64,000 nt of DNA from Actinomycetota bacterium. GTDB lineage: Bacteria > Actinomycetota > Thermoleophilia > Solirubrobacterales > 70-9. Below the pieces are notes generated by a model, which did not search any database, had not been told where the DNA came from, and was given only the letters and a program-made list of their open reading frames with translations. Shown piece by piece: positions 51,831 through 59,903 of the stretch (position 1 is its first letter; each line of letters begins with the position of its first letter). Position numbers and translations under genes: made by a program. Where the stretch lies: the NCBI GenBank assembly GCA_018268695.1, contig JAFDWD010001121.1:124001-188000 (forward strand), in the 5' to 3' direction.

Positions 51831-52535
51831 CTAGGCCACCACCTCATGCACGCCGCGCAGGACCGCGGCGATCCTGATCAGGTCCTCGTCCTCGTCGGCA
51901 CCGTTGTCCTCGCGGCAGGCCTGCTGGGCAAGGGCTTCGGCCGCCTCGGGCCCCTCGGCGGTCTGGACCGAGGTCGCGTAGCGACCTCCGTCCTCGTCGT
52001 GGTAGACGGCGATCACCGTGTAGGTCGGCGTCGTCTCGGGTGCCGACCACTCCAGTTCTTCGTCCCAGGCCCCGGCCACCTGTTCGCGAAGCGCCGAGGA
52101 CAGCGCCTCCACCTGATCGGCGTCGCCGACCCGATTGGCGATCAGGATCTGCTCGGCGACGGCCGCGACGTGGGCCCGCTCCGCCCTGACGCCGACCATG
52201 ATCGTCGCCCCGGCCTGGTCGGTGTCGAAGGTGAGGCTGGTGGGTTCGTCCTTCTCTGACATATGGCTCCTTTGCTGCCCGCATCGGTTGCGGGCTGGGT
52301 CTCGGACTTCTGCGGGAGACCGGGAGGCCTCCCCGCCGCCGTCAAGATCGAGGCGAAGCTGCACGCGGGTGTGCTCGTAACCGGCCTGCTCGAGGAGCAG
52401 CGCGGCACCCAGCTCGATCGGGTCCTTGGTCCCCAGGTAGGCGGCGATGTCGGCGAGCTGGGCTTTCACTTCCTCCGGGCTGCCGTGGACGCATCCCGTA
52501 TGCCGAACCTGCCGGTAGGCCTCCTCGACGCTCAC
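51831..52535 (-). CDS. Two coupled genes or one fused 234-residue protein
   Basis: The GTG at 52535 overlaps the upstream stop (GTGA). The product begins SVEEAYRQVRHTGCVHGSPE and YLGTKDPIELGAALLLEQAG. In the same frame an ATG at 52262 has the strong site AAAGGAGCCAT just before it and starts MSEKDEPTSLTFDTDQAGAT, running to the stop. The residues between (NRCGQQRSH) look like a translated ribosome binding site. So there were probably two genes whose first stop was lost, or a read-through with an internal start. Confidence 0.5.
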   Translation of the reverse strand: MSVEEAYRQVRHTGCVHGSPEEVKAQLADIAAYLGTKDPIELGAALLLEQAGYEHTRVQLRLDLDGGGEASRSPAEVRDPARNRCGQQRSHMSEKDEPTSLTFDTDQAGATIMVGVRAERAHVAAVAEQILIANRVGDADQVEALSSALREQVAGAWDEELEWSAPETTPTYTVIAVYHDEDGGRYATSVQTAEGPEAAEALAQQACREDNGADEDEDLIRIAAVLRGVHEVVA

Positions 52536-53035
52536 CGTGAGGTGGCCGCGACGAGGCGCCGCAGCTCCCCGAAGCGCCGGCGGCGCCCGTCGGGACCGAG
52601 GCCGCGCTCGCCCCGGCGCATGGCTTCGTAGCTCGGCAGCAGGCCGTTGGCGCGCTGCAGGAGCTCCTCGATCGCCTCGCAGGCCTCGCCGAAGCTGCGG
52701 TCGCCGGGGTCGACGACGTACTTGGCCTCGAAGGAGTGCGTGGCGAGCTGGCGCCCCGCCACAGGCGACCCGAACCGGGGCTGCTCCTCGCGCACGGCGA
52801 CGATCAGCGAGTCCTCCAGCGCGTAGACGATCACCTCCACCCCGGGCGGGCCGGTGATCGCCCCCGCCGTGTGGGCGTCGTGGAAGCGCTCTGACAGAGC
52901 GGCGCCGATGCCTGATTCGGAGTCGAAGTCGACTCCCTCTGGCTCGCCGAACTCCTTGCGGTCGCTCTCGGCGAGGCGCACACGGTCAAGCGAGAAGGGC
53001 ACAGCCGCGGCCCTCCGCGAATGCGGTCTCTTCAT
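52532..53035 (-). CDS. Hypothetical 167-residue protein
   Basis: ATG at 53035 follows GAGGAGGAAAG. Reads VDFDSESGIGAALSERFHDA, GVEVIVYALEDSLIVAVREE (a beta domain) and GEACEAIEELLQRANGLLPS, with a basic C-terminus. No family recognised; it leads into the coupled pair below. Confidence 0.5.
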   Translation of the reverse strand: MKRPHSRRAAAVPFSLDRVRLAESDRKEFGEPEGVDFDSESGIGAALSERFHDAHTAGAITGPPGVEVIVYALEDSLIVAVREEQPRFGSPVAGRQLATHSFEAKYVVDPGDRSFGEACEAIEELLQRANGLLPSYEAMRRGERGLGPDGRRRRFGELRRLVAATSR

Positions 53036-53084
53036 CTTTCCTCCTCGGTTGTGTCGGTCTGAAGGACCCTGGGCGAAGTGCCGC

Positions 53085-53517
53085 TCAGGGCAGCGGGATG
53101 ACGAGCAACGTCTCCCGCCCGAAGTCGGGCGAGCTGAGCTCCCCCGGTGCAAGGCGCTCGAAGGTGACCGTCATCTCCGCGAAGCTCGGGTGGGTCAGGG
53201 CGAATATCTCCCCGGCCTGCAGCCGCGAGCCGGTATCGAGTACGTAGGTGCCGATTTCGTGGAGCAGCTGCTGGGCCATCGGGGCGAAGGCGCCCGGGAC
53301 GTTCAACAGCGCCAGCTCCGGGTGCCCGGCCTTCTCGTACAGCCCCGAGGTGGTCAGGTAGCCACCTCGTCGCCAGGCCTCGCCGCCGAGCCAGGAGCCG
53401 CGGCGCAGCTCGGCGAGCAGCTCGGGGCCGAGGCCCCTGCCGCCCGACGACGCCCGCCTCGTGGTCGAGGGCGAGCGTCGCAGGGGTGTGGAGGGTCCGT
53501 AGTCGGGGTCGTTCCAT
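53085..53517 (-). CDS. DUF4262-like protein carrying one frame shift
   Basis: ATG at 53517 (GAGAGGAG upstream) begins MERPRLRTLHTPATLALDHE. Removing one G from the GGGG run near 53430 joins this to GLGPELLAELRRGSWLGGEA and GYLTTSGLYEKAGHPELALL, then ALTHPSFAEMTVTFERLAPG to the stop. The GLYEKAGHPELAL and following helix resemble DUF4262 proteins. A single indel at a G-run suggests an artefact or recent loss. Confidence 0.5.
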
Positions 53518-53648
53518 GTCTCCTCTCGATCTGGGTTGCCGCCGCCGAGCCGGATCGCCTCGGGCAGAATCGGACGGCTGCTCAGGCGATCACCTCGAGC
53601 AGCCGCGAGACGATCAGCTCCGGAGAACCGTTCGCCAGTGGGTCGCGG

Positions 53649-54350
53649 TCATCCCGGGCCGGCGCCTTCCTCTTCCTCGCTTGCGATGCCCGTTTTGCGC
53701 AACAGGTCGCGGAGGGCATCCGACGAGATGCGGTCTTCGCCGATCACCCTCGTCACGAGTGTGTGGATCTCGACCTGATCGAGATCGTCCAGGTAGTCGG
53801 TGGCCCTCGACTCCTGATGATCGGTCGCGCGCAGCCGCTCCAGCGCCGCCAGTTCGGCCGCGACGTCGATCACCGTGCACTCTTCGGGCCGGGCCCAGTA
53901 GTAGCGGCCACCTACGGTCGGCCAGCCGTCCTTCAGGTCGATTTCCGAGGCGACCCAGACCCGCCCGCGCACGTCGCGAATCCACTTCCCCATCAGCGCC
54001 CTGGCCTCTCGGAAGACATCGGCCCATTCCTCATCGCTGAGCTCGGATCTGTTCTCCGGCAGTTGAGGCTCACGCGAGACATCCATTCCCATCCCGGTCA
54101 GGATCTCCCTCATCGTCGGGTGCTCCCCGGGCGCTTCGAACGGCCCGTCCAGCTTCCAGTCGCGTTCCTCCTCGTCGCCCTCCACTTCGTCCCGAAGGCA
54201 GTCGCCGGGATGCTCGTCCAACCAGTCGCGCTGCTCATCCTCGGCCATCGACTCGAAGCCGTCGGGGATCTCGACCACCCAGTACTCGCGTATGGTCGCC
54301 CGCGCCGTCGCCTCGATTTCGACAGTCCGCGTCTCGGTGTCGTCGCTCAT
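53649..54350 (-). CDS. Hypothetical acidic 233-residue protein
   Basis: ATG at 54350 with AAAGGAGACACC upstream. Parts are ARATIREYWVVEIPDGFESM, DEHPGDCLRDEVEGDEEERD, then GKWIRDVRGRVWVASEIDLK and a C-terminal helix pair. Strongly acidic, no membrane segment. No family recognised; lies directly downstream of recT. Confidence 0.5.
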   Translation of the reverse strand: MSDDTETRTVEIEATARATIREYWVVEIPDGFESMAEDEQRDWLDEHPGDCLRDEVEGDEEERDWKLDGPFEAPGEHPTMREILTGMGMDVSREPQLPENRSELSDEEWADVFREARALMGKWIRDVRGRVWVASEIDLKDGWPTVGGRYYWARPEECTVIDVAAELAALERLRATDHQESRATDYLDDLDQVEIHTLVTRVIGEDRISSDALRDLLRKTGIASEEEEGAGPG

Positions 54351-54417
54351 GGTGTCTCCTTTCCTTGGTATGCCGACGCGAGCCCTGCGCCTCGACCAGG
54401 CGCAACACAGGGCCGTC

Positions 54418-55665
54418 TCAATCGGCCTCTTCGGGCCCCGGGTCCGCGTCGAGCAGCGAGGGCGTCTGGCCGGGTTCCTCCGCACCGGGCGCCTTCGCCG
54501 TCGCGGCCTCGGGCAGCACCGCGGCGGGCTCGGCGGCTGCCGTCGCCTCGGCCTCGGCTTTCTGGTGGCGCTCGGAGATCCACTGCAGCAGCGCCCGGGC
54601 GCGCACCTCGACGTTCCCCTTGCCGTCCTTCAGGGCGACCTTGCAGTTTCGTTCGAGCTCGACCGGCGTGATCCCGGCCTCCTCGGCCTCGGCGAGCGCG
54701 GCGGCGAGCACGGAGGTCTGCTCGTCGGTGAGTCGGTCGGGCATCTGGTCGAAGAGCGCCTCGGTCAGTTCGCCGCGCAGCCGCCCGAACTCACCGGCCT
54801 CGAACGCCTGGGCCAGGGTGCGCCTGGTCGCGGGGTGCGCCGGTGCACCGCTCGGCTGTCCCTCGGCGGCGTCGACGATCACGGAGGGTCCCCCCGTGCC
54901 GGGACCTTCGGGCGCCGGCGGCTCGGGTGCCGGAGGCGGCGGGCCGGCCGGTGGGGTGGCGGCCGCGGGAGCCGCGGCCCCGGGTGACCCTGGGGCTCCC
55001 GCGGCGGGAGGCACATCGACCGCGGCGGCGGCGGAGCCCTCCCCGCCGCCGCCGATCGCGGCCAGCGAGATCCCCAGCTCCTCGGCGGTATAGAGGCCCG
55101 AGAGCTGGGCGGGGAAGGCCTTGCGCAGGGCGAGGGCCTCGGCGCGGATGCTCAGCATGTGGGCCGGCTTGCCGCCGACCTTGTTCCACAGCGAGTCGGC
55201 GCCGGCGTCGCCCGTCGGGGCGAAGTCGTGCCAGTTCGCGGTGCCGGTGGTCGGCACCTTGGTCCCCTTGCGGTGGACCCGCACCCGGGCGGCGATCGGC
55301 GTGTCCTCGCCCGACCAGTAGTCGGTCCAGTTGCCCTCGGAATCGCACCATTCCGGGTCGCTCTGGCCCTCGTAAAGTTTGGTGCGCTCGGCCAGCAGGC
55401 GCATGCCGTCGATCGTCGCGACTGCCCGCATCGAACCGTTCTCCCAGAGGGCGTAGATCTGCCCGCCCAATGGCTCCAGCTTGTAGAGCTGGCATTCGAT
55501 CAGAAACTGGTCGACCTCTTTCTCGGTCGGGGTCACACGCCGGGCGACGCCGCCGGGGCCGACCTCGTACTTCTTCATCGACGCTTTGACCGCCTCGCGG
55601 TAGCCGATGGCGTCGTGCTTTGGCCCATCCCCGTTTCGGGATGGGGCCTCTGCGATTGCAGACAT
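54418..55665 (-). CDS. recT: RecT-family single-strand annealing recombinase
   Basis: 415 residues; ATG at 55665 with AAAGGAG. The RecT domain (about 20-215) has EKEVDQFLIECQLYKLEPLG, GQIYALWENGSMRAVATIDG, PEWCDSEGNWTDYWSGEDTP and KVGGKPAHMLSIRAEALALR, which are diagnostic. The rest is Pro/Ala-rich plus a helical domain of unknown role (about 290-400). RecT anneals homologous single strands after exonuclease resection. The Cas4/AddB-like nuclease at 48761 is its likely partner. Confidence 0.88.
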   Translation of the reverse strand: MSAIAEAPSRNGDGPKHDAIGYREAVKASMKKYEVGPGGVARRVTPTEKEVDQFLIECQLYKLEPLGGQIYALWENGSMRAVATIDGMRLLAERTKLYEGQSDPEWCDSEGNWTDYWSGEDTPIAARVRVHRKGTKVPTTGTANWHDFAPTGDAGADSLWNKVGGKPAHMLSIRAEALALRKAFPAQLSGLYTAEELGISLAAIGGGGEGSAAAAVDVPPAAGAPGSPGAAAPAAATPPAGPPPPAPEPPAPEGPGTGGPSVIVDAAEGQPSGAPAHPATRRTLAQAFEAGEFGRLRGELTEALFDQMPDRLTDEQTSVLAAALAEAEEAGITPVELERNCKVALKDGKGNVEVRARALLQWISERHQKAEAEATAAAEPAAVLPEAATAKAPGAEEPGQTPSLLDADPGPEEAD

Positions 55666-55779
55666 CCGATCTCCTTTCCGGCACGGGGCCCCAAACCGGG
55701 GCCGCGCGCCGCTGACGCGGCGCCCAGGATCCAGGCGCCGCAGTTGCGTGAGTGGCGGGCCCGCTCGGGACCCTGGGCG

Positions 55780-57711
55780 CTACAGGCCGGCCTCGGTGAC
55801 GAAGCGCGAGGTCTTCACCTGCTTGCCCCAGCGGCGCGCGCAGCTCGACATCACGAGGCTCTCCCGCGCGCGGGTCAGCGCCACGTAGGCGAGACGCCGC
55901 TCCTCTTCGGTGCGGCCCTCCTGGATGGCGCGGCTGGAGGGCATCACCCCCTCGTCGAGGCCGGCCAGCCAGACGTGGGCGAACTCGAGGCCCTTGACCG
56001 CGTGGACGGTTCCGAGCGCGAGTGCCGATGCCGAGCGCCGCGAGTCGGTCGAGTAGAGCACCAGCTCCTGCAGGAACTCCGCCAGGGCGGGGCGACGGCC
56101 CTCGACCACGCACTGCTGCTGGTAGGAGCGCGCCGCCCGAAAGAGCTCGCGGACGCTGCCCAGTTCTCCGGCGCCCGCCCGCCCGCGACGGCGGAGCTGA
56201 TCGGGGATGCCGGAGATGACGATGATGTCGCCGACCAGCATCTTGAACTCGCGCCGCCCGCCGCGGGCGATCTCCCGGATCCGCTCCATCGACTCCCCGA
56301 AGGCGATCGCCGCCTTCCCGCGGCTCTCGCCGATGCCGGCCTCCCAGGGCACCAGGCAGACCTGCTCGTAGCCGAGACCGCGGGACTTGGCGGCCTCGAT
56401 CAGCGCTCGGGCGCTCGCCGGCCCGAGGCCCGGACGGGACTCAAGGGCCCTGGCGAAGGCGGCCGAGTTGGCGGGGTTTACGGTCAGCGTCAGCCAGGCG
56501 AGCGCGTCGCGGACCTCCGAGCGCGCCCACAACGCCCGTTCCCCGAGGGTCGTGTAGGGGATGCCGCGGGTGCCGAGGGCGATCTCCAGGTCCTGGCGCA
56601 CCCGCAGGCCCCGCATTCGCACCAGGACCCCGAGCTCCCCGGGCGCGACTCCCGAGGAGATGTGGGCCTTGGCCCAGGCGGCGATCGCCTCGGCCTCCTC
56701 CTCCTCGGAGTCGTAGTGCTCATAGATCGGGTCGGGGCCCGGGCCGTAGGCGGCTTCGAGCGCCTTCGGGCGGCGCTGCTCGTTGTGGGCGATCAGCCGC
56801 AGGGCGGAGTCGACGATGCCGCCGTGCGAGCGGTAGTTGCGTCGCAGGACCACTGCGGCCGCGCCGGGGAAGTAGCGCTCGAAGTCGACCGTGAACTCCG
56901 GGTCGGCGCCGCGGAAGGCATAGACGATCTGATCGTCGTCGGCGACGACCGTCAGCCCGGCGCCGGTCGGCGCCAGCAGGCGGATCATCGCGAACTGCGC
57001 CTCGGAGACGTCGTGGAACTCGTCGACGAGGAGGGCCTTGACCCCGGCCCGCCAGGGCGCCGCGTGGCGCTCGTCGGAGAGGACGATCGCCGCGGCGCGC
57101 ACCAGGCCCTCGAAGTCCAGGGCGTTCGCGGCGCGCAGGTCGGACTCGTAGATGTCGAAGGCGCGGGCCGGGCCCGCATCGCCGCGCACCACCCAGAGCG
57201 CGGAGTCCTCGAGGTTCGCCTTGGCGGTCCCGATCCGGCGCACCAGCTCATGGGCGTCGAGGCCGGGCTCGGCCCGCTCGACCGCCGAGCGCGCCAGCTG
57301 CAGCTGGTCGTCGGAGTCGAAGATCGAGAAGCGGGGATCGAGGCCGACGATCTCGGGGTGGCCGCGGACGACCTGGGCGGCGAGCGCGTGGATCGTCGAG
57401 ATCCTCACCCCCGCCTGCTCGGAGGCGAGCTCGGCCGCCACACGCTCGGACATCTCCTTCGCGGCCTCGTTCGTGAAGGTGATCGCGACCACCTGGGCGG
57501 GCGCGACCTCACCCCCTCTTACGAGGTGGATGATCCGCTGCGTCAGGACGCGGGTCTTGCCCGCGCCCGGACCGGCGACGACCAGGAGCGGCCGCTCGAG
57601 CGGGGCGTGGACCGCCGCCCCCTGATCCGGGTCGAGGCTGCGCTCCTCCGATGGAGCGGAGGCCTGTCGGACGGCCGCCTCGAGCGGCGGCGCCTCGGTT
57701 GCCTGGGCCAT
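55780..57711 (-). CDS. UvrD/PcrA-like superfamily 1A helicase
   Basis: 643 residues; ATG at 57711 follows AAAGGAGGTGAG. Motif Ia-I: LDPDQGAAVHAP, VVAGPGAGKTRVLTQRI (near 43). Motif II: LLVDEFHDVSEAQF (near 229; DEFHD in place of DEFQD). Motif III: VVADDDQIVYAFRGAD. Motif V: LGTVHAVKGLEFAHVWLAG. Motif VI: RRLAYVALTRARESL. A complete 3'-5' helicase that may unwind DNA for recombination, transfer or replication of the element. Confidence 0.88.
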   Translation of the reverse strand: MAQATEAPPLEAAVRQASAPSEERSLDPDQGAAVHAPLERPLLVVAGPGAGKTRVLTQRIIHLVRGGEVAPAQVVAITFTNEAAKEMSERVAAELASEQAGVRISTIHALAAQVVRGHPEIVGLDPRFSIFDSDDQLQLARSAVERAEPGLDAHELVRRIGTAKANLEDSALWVVRGDAGPARAFDIYESDLRAANALDFEGLVRAAAIVLSDERHAAPWRAGVKALLVDEFHDVSEAQFAMIRLLAPTGAGLTVVADDDQIVYAFRGADPEFTVDFERYFPGAAAVVLRRNYRSHGGIVDSALRLIAHNEQRRPKALEAAYGPGPDPIYEHYDSEEEEAEAIAAWAKAHISSGVAPGELGVLVRMRGLRVRQDLEIALGTRGIPYTTLGERALWARSEVRDALAWLTLTVNPANSAAFARALESRPGLGPASARALIEAAKSRGLGYEQVCLVPWEAGIGESRGKAAIAFGESMERIREIARGGRREFKMLVGDIIVISGIPDQLRRRGRAGAGELGSVRELFRAARSYQQQCVVEGRRPALAEFLQELVLYSTDSRRSASALALGTVHAVKGLEFAHVWLAGLDEGVMPSSRAIQEGRTEEERRLAYVALTRARESLVMSSCARRWGKQVKTSRFVTEAGL

Positions 57712-57791
57712 CTCACCTCCTTTCGGGGTGGTTCGGGGCGCATCGCAGGCACGAGGTGTCGCCGACACGACGCCGGCTTCCCCTCCCTCGC

Positions 57792-58258
57792 TCAGCCCTC
57801 TTCACGGAGGACCTCGAAGTTGGCCTCGGCCTGTGACGGCGAGTCGTATTCGTGGACCACGACCCCGCCGCGCTCCAGCACCGCGAGGAAGCGGTCGACG
57901 AGCACGACCGGCCCGTAGCCGGTCTCCGCGCAGGCGTCGTACTCGCCGTGCTCGTGAAGGACGGCGATCGCCGCGCCGAGACGCGGGTCGACGGCGCCCG
58001 CGAAGCGCGGCTCGACGACCAGGCCGGCGAGCCCGAGCTCGCCCTTGGCCTCGAGCATCGCCTCCGCCAGCGCGATCACCACCTCGTATTCGTTCAGGCG
58101 AGCGGCCTCGCGGTGGGCGGCTTCGAACGCGAACGGGCCGATCCTGTGCGTGCCCGACTCGGCGAAGAAGACGCCGTCGGAGTGCTCGGCCACCCCCACT
58201 CGCGCCCCTCGGGCACCGTGATGGCGGCCCGCGTGAGATCGTGGCGCGCGGCCCCCAT
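57792..58258 (-). CDS. Hypothetical protein with one frame shift at a G-run
   Basis: An ATG at 58258 overlaps the upstream stop (TGATG) and starts MGAARHDLTRAAITVPEGRE. Removing or adding one base in the GGGGG run near 58197 joins it to VAEHSDGVFFAESGTHRIGP, then LNEYEVVIALAEAMLEAKGE and ends QAEANFEVLREEG. Without the shift, a GTG at 58199 would be the start (135 residues). No family recognised. Confidence 0.5.
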
Positions 58259-58626
58259 CAGCCCCTCGCTCCCACGGGCCCTGCGCCACCCGCGAGGACG
58301 ACTCGCGTGCGGCCGAGGTGCCGGCGCGCGACGCAGCAGAGGGCGCCCGGCGGCGGGCTCGGCCGGCGGCGCGTGGGGCCGCCGGGTAGCGGCGGCCGCC
58401 CGGGGGCGGGCTCGGTGGCAGGAGCCCCGCTCCACTCGAGCGTCAGTTCGATCGCCCGGGGCGGCTCGCCATCACCCTCGGCGAGGGCCACCGGCAGCCA
58501 GTCGGCGACCTCGCCCGCCATCTGAACGAAGCAGTCGACCAGCGCGGGTGAGGCGACCTCGGCGAAGGCATCGCCGGTCCTGCCGTCCGGCAAGAGCGCG
58601 AAGGCGCTCATCGTGAACTCATCCAT
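58258..58626 (-). CDS. Hypothetical 122-residue protein
   Basis: ATG at 58626 overlaps the upstream stop by 8 bases. Reads FTMSAFALLPDGRTGDAFAE, DCFVQMAGEVADWLPVALAE, EPPRAIELTLEWSGAPATEP and a Pro/Arg-rich end. No family recognised; coupled to both neighbours. Confidence 0.5.
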   Translation of the reverse strand: MDEFTMSAFALLPDGRTGDAFAEVASPALVDCFVQMAGEVADWLPVALAEGDGEPPRAIELTLEWSGAPATEPAPGRPPLPGGPTRRRPSPPPGALCCVARRHLGRTRVVLAGGAGPVGARG

Positions 58627-58960
58627 CGCCGACACCCGCCCCGACCCGACGGCCGCGGCCGGTGAGGATCATGAGGGGGCTGCGGGCGCACGCGGCAAGA
58701 CGACGTAACCACCCTCCCCCGCGCAGCTCACAGGGTCTGATCTGGCAGAACTCGAGTCCGTCCTGGGCCTCGAAGTAGAGCTCGGTCGCCTCCGTGTCGT
58801 CGCTCGGCGGTTGCGCCGGCAGCGTGGGGTCGATCCGGCGCGCCTCCTCCCACCATTCGCGCGCCACGGCGGCAGCCGCGGCGAGGCCCCCCGAACGATG
58901 GCGATGGACGCTCACGTCGGTGCCGTGGCGATGCTCATAGATGAAGACGTGGACCTTCAT
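58619..58960 (-). CDS. Hypothetical 113-residue protein, His-rich start
   Basis: ATG at 58960 with AAAGGAGGTCC. MKVHVFIYEHRHGTDVSVHR starts a small alpha/beta domain; ATELYFEAQDGLEFCQIRPC follows; the end is basic. The start resembles small phage and plasmid proteins, function unknown. Overlaps the end of dprA by 26 bases. Confidence 0.5.
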   Translation of the reverse strand: MKVHVFIYEHRHGTDVSVHRHRSGGLAAAAAVAREWWEEARRIDPTLPAQPPSDDTEATELYFEAQDGLEFCQIRPCELRGGGWLRRLAACARSPLMILTGRGRRVGAGVGDG

Positions 58961-59903
58961 CGGACCTCCTTTCGTCGTTTCCGGCGGCGCGGGCCGCGCG
59001 GCCAGAGGATTCGGTCGCCCCGATCACATCGAGGACGTCATGTGCGTCTCGGATCACCCGTGCGCCCGTGGCCAGCAGCTCGTTGGGCCCGGCCGAGACG
59101 CGCGAGGTGACGGGCCCGGGCACCGCGCCGACCTCACGGCCCGCCGCGCCGGCGAGCTCGGCGGTGACGAGCGACCCGGAGCGAGCGGCCGCCTCGACCA
59201 CCACGGTCATCCCGGCGAGCGCCGCCATCACCCGGTTGCGTGCCGGGAAGCTCCACCGCCAGGGCGTCGAGCCGGGTGGCAGCTCCGAGACCACGGCGCC
59301 GGTCTCGACCACCCGGCGCCAGAGAGAGCGGTGCGCGGCCGGATAGGGAGTGTCCGGGCCGCAGCCTAGGACCGCCAGGGTGGGGCTGTCCGCGTCGAGG
59401 GCGCCCCAGTGGGCGCAGGCGTCGATGCCGAACGCGAGGCCGCTGATCACGACCAGTCCCGTTCTTGCCAGTTCCCGCGCCAACTCGCGGGCGACCTCGC
59501 TCCCGTACGACGTCGCCCTGCGCGAGCCGACGATCGTCACCGCCGCCTGCGGCTCCAGGTCGCAGAGCAGCTCGCGGTCGCCGCGACCGATCAGCGCCCA
59601 GGGCGCGTCGGCGGCGTCACGCAGGCCCGGTGGGTAGCGATCGTGATGGCGGCAGATCGACCAGCACTCCGTCATGTCGAGGCGCTCCCTCAGGTCCGCC
59701 TCGGCGAGCGCCTCGATCTCTTCGATGAATCTCCCTGCCGCATTCGGCGCGACGACCTCGACCAGCTCCTCGTTGCCGAGCCGCAGCAGTTCCGGCGAGC
59801 GCTTGCCGACCGAACCGGTCGCCGTCCTCTCGATGTAGGGGCCGAGCATCGCCAGGAGCCAGGAGCGGCGCAGGCACTCGACGCAGGCACCCAGTTCAGA
59901 CAC
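58935..59903 (-). CDS. dprA: DNA-processing protein DprA
   Basis: 322 residues from a GTG that overlaps the comM-like stop by 8 bases. The DprA Rossmann-like core is clear: AVTIVGSRRATSYGSEVARE, VVISGLAFGIDACAHWGALD, VLGCGPDTPYPAAHRSLW, FPARNRVMAALAGMTVVVEA, SGSLVTAELAGAAGREVGAV and NELLATGARVIRDAHDVLDV. DprA binds single-stranded DNA and loads RecA in transformation. N-terminal Cys pair (ACVECLRR) is unusual. Here it is coupled to comM on a mobile element; whether it serves uptake or element recombination is open. Confidence 0.9.
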   Translation of the reverse strand: MSELGACVECLRRSWLLAMLGPYIERTATGSVGKRSPELLRLGNEELVEVVAPNAAGRFIEEIEALAEADLRERLDMTECWSICRHHDRYPPGLRDAADAPWALIGRGDRELLCDLEPQAAVTIVGSRRATSYGSEVARELARELARTGLVVISGLAFGIDACAHWGALDADSPTLAVLGCGPDTPYPAAHRSLWRRVVETGAVVSELPPGSTPWRWSFPARNRVMAALAGMTVVVEAAARSGSLVTAELAGAAGREVGAVPGPVTSRVSAGPNELLATGARVIRDAHDVLDVIGATESSGRAARAAGNDERRSDEGPRLHL

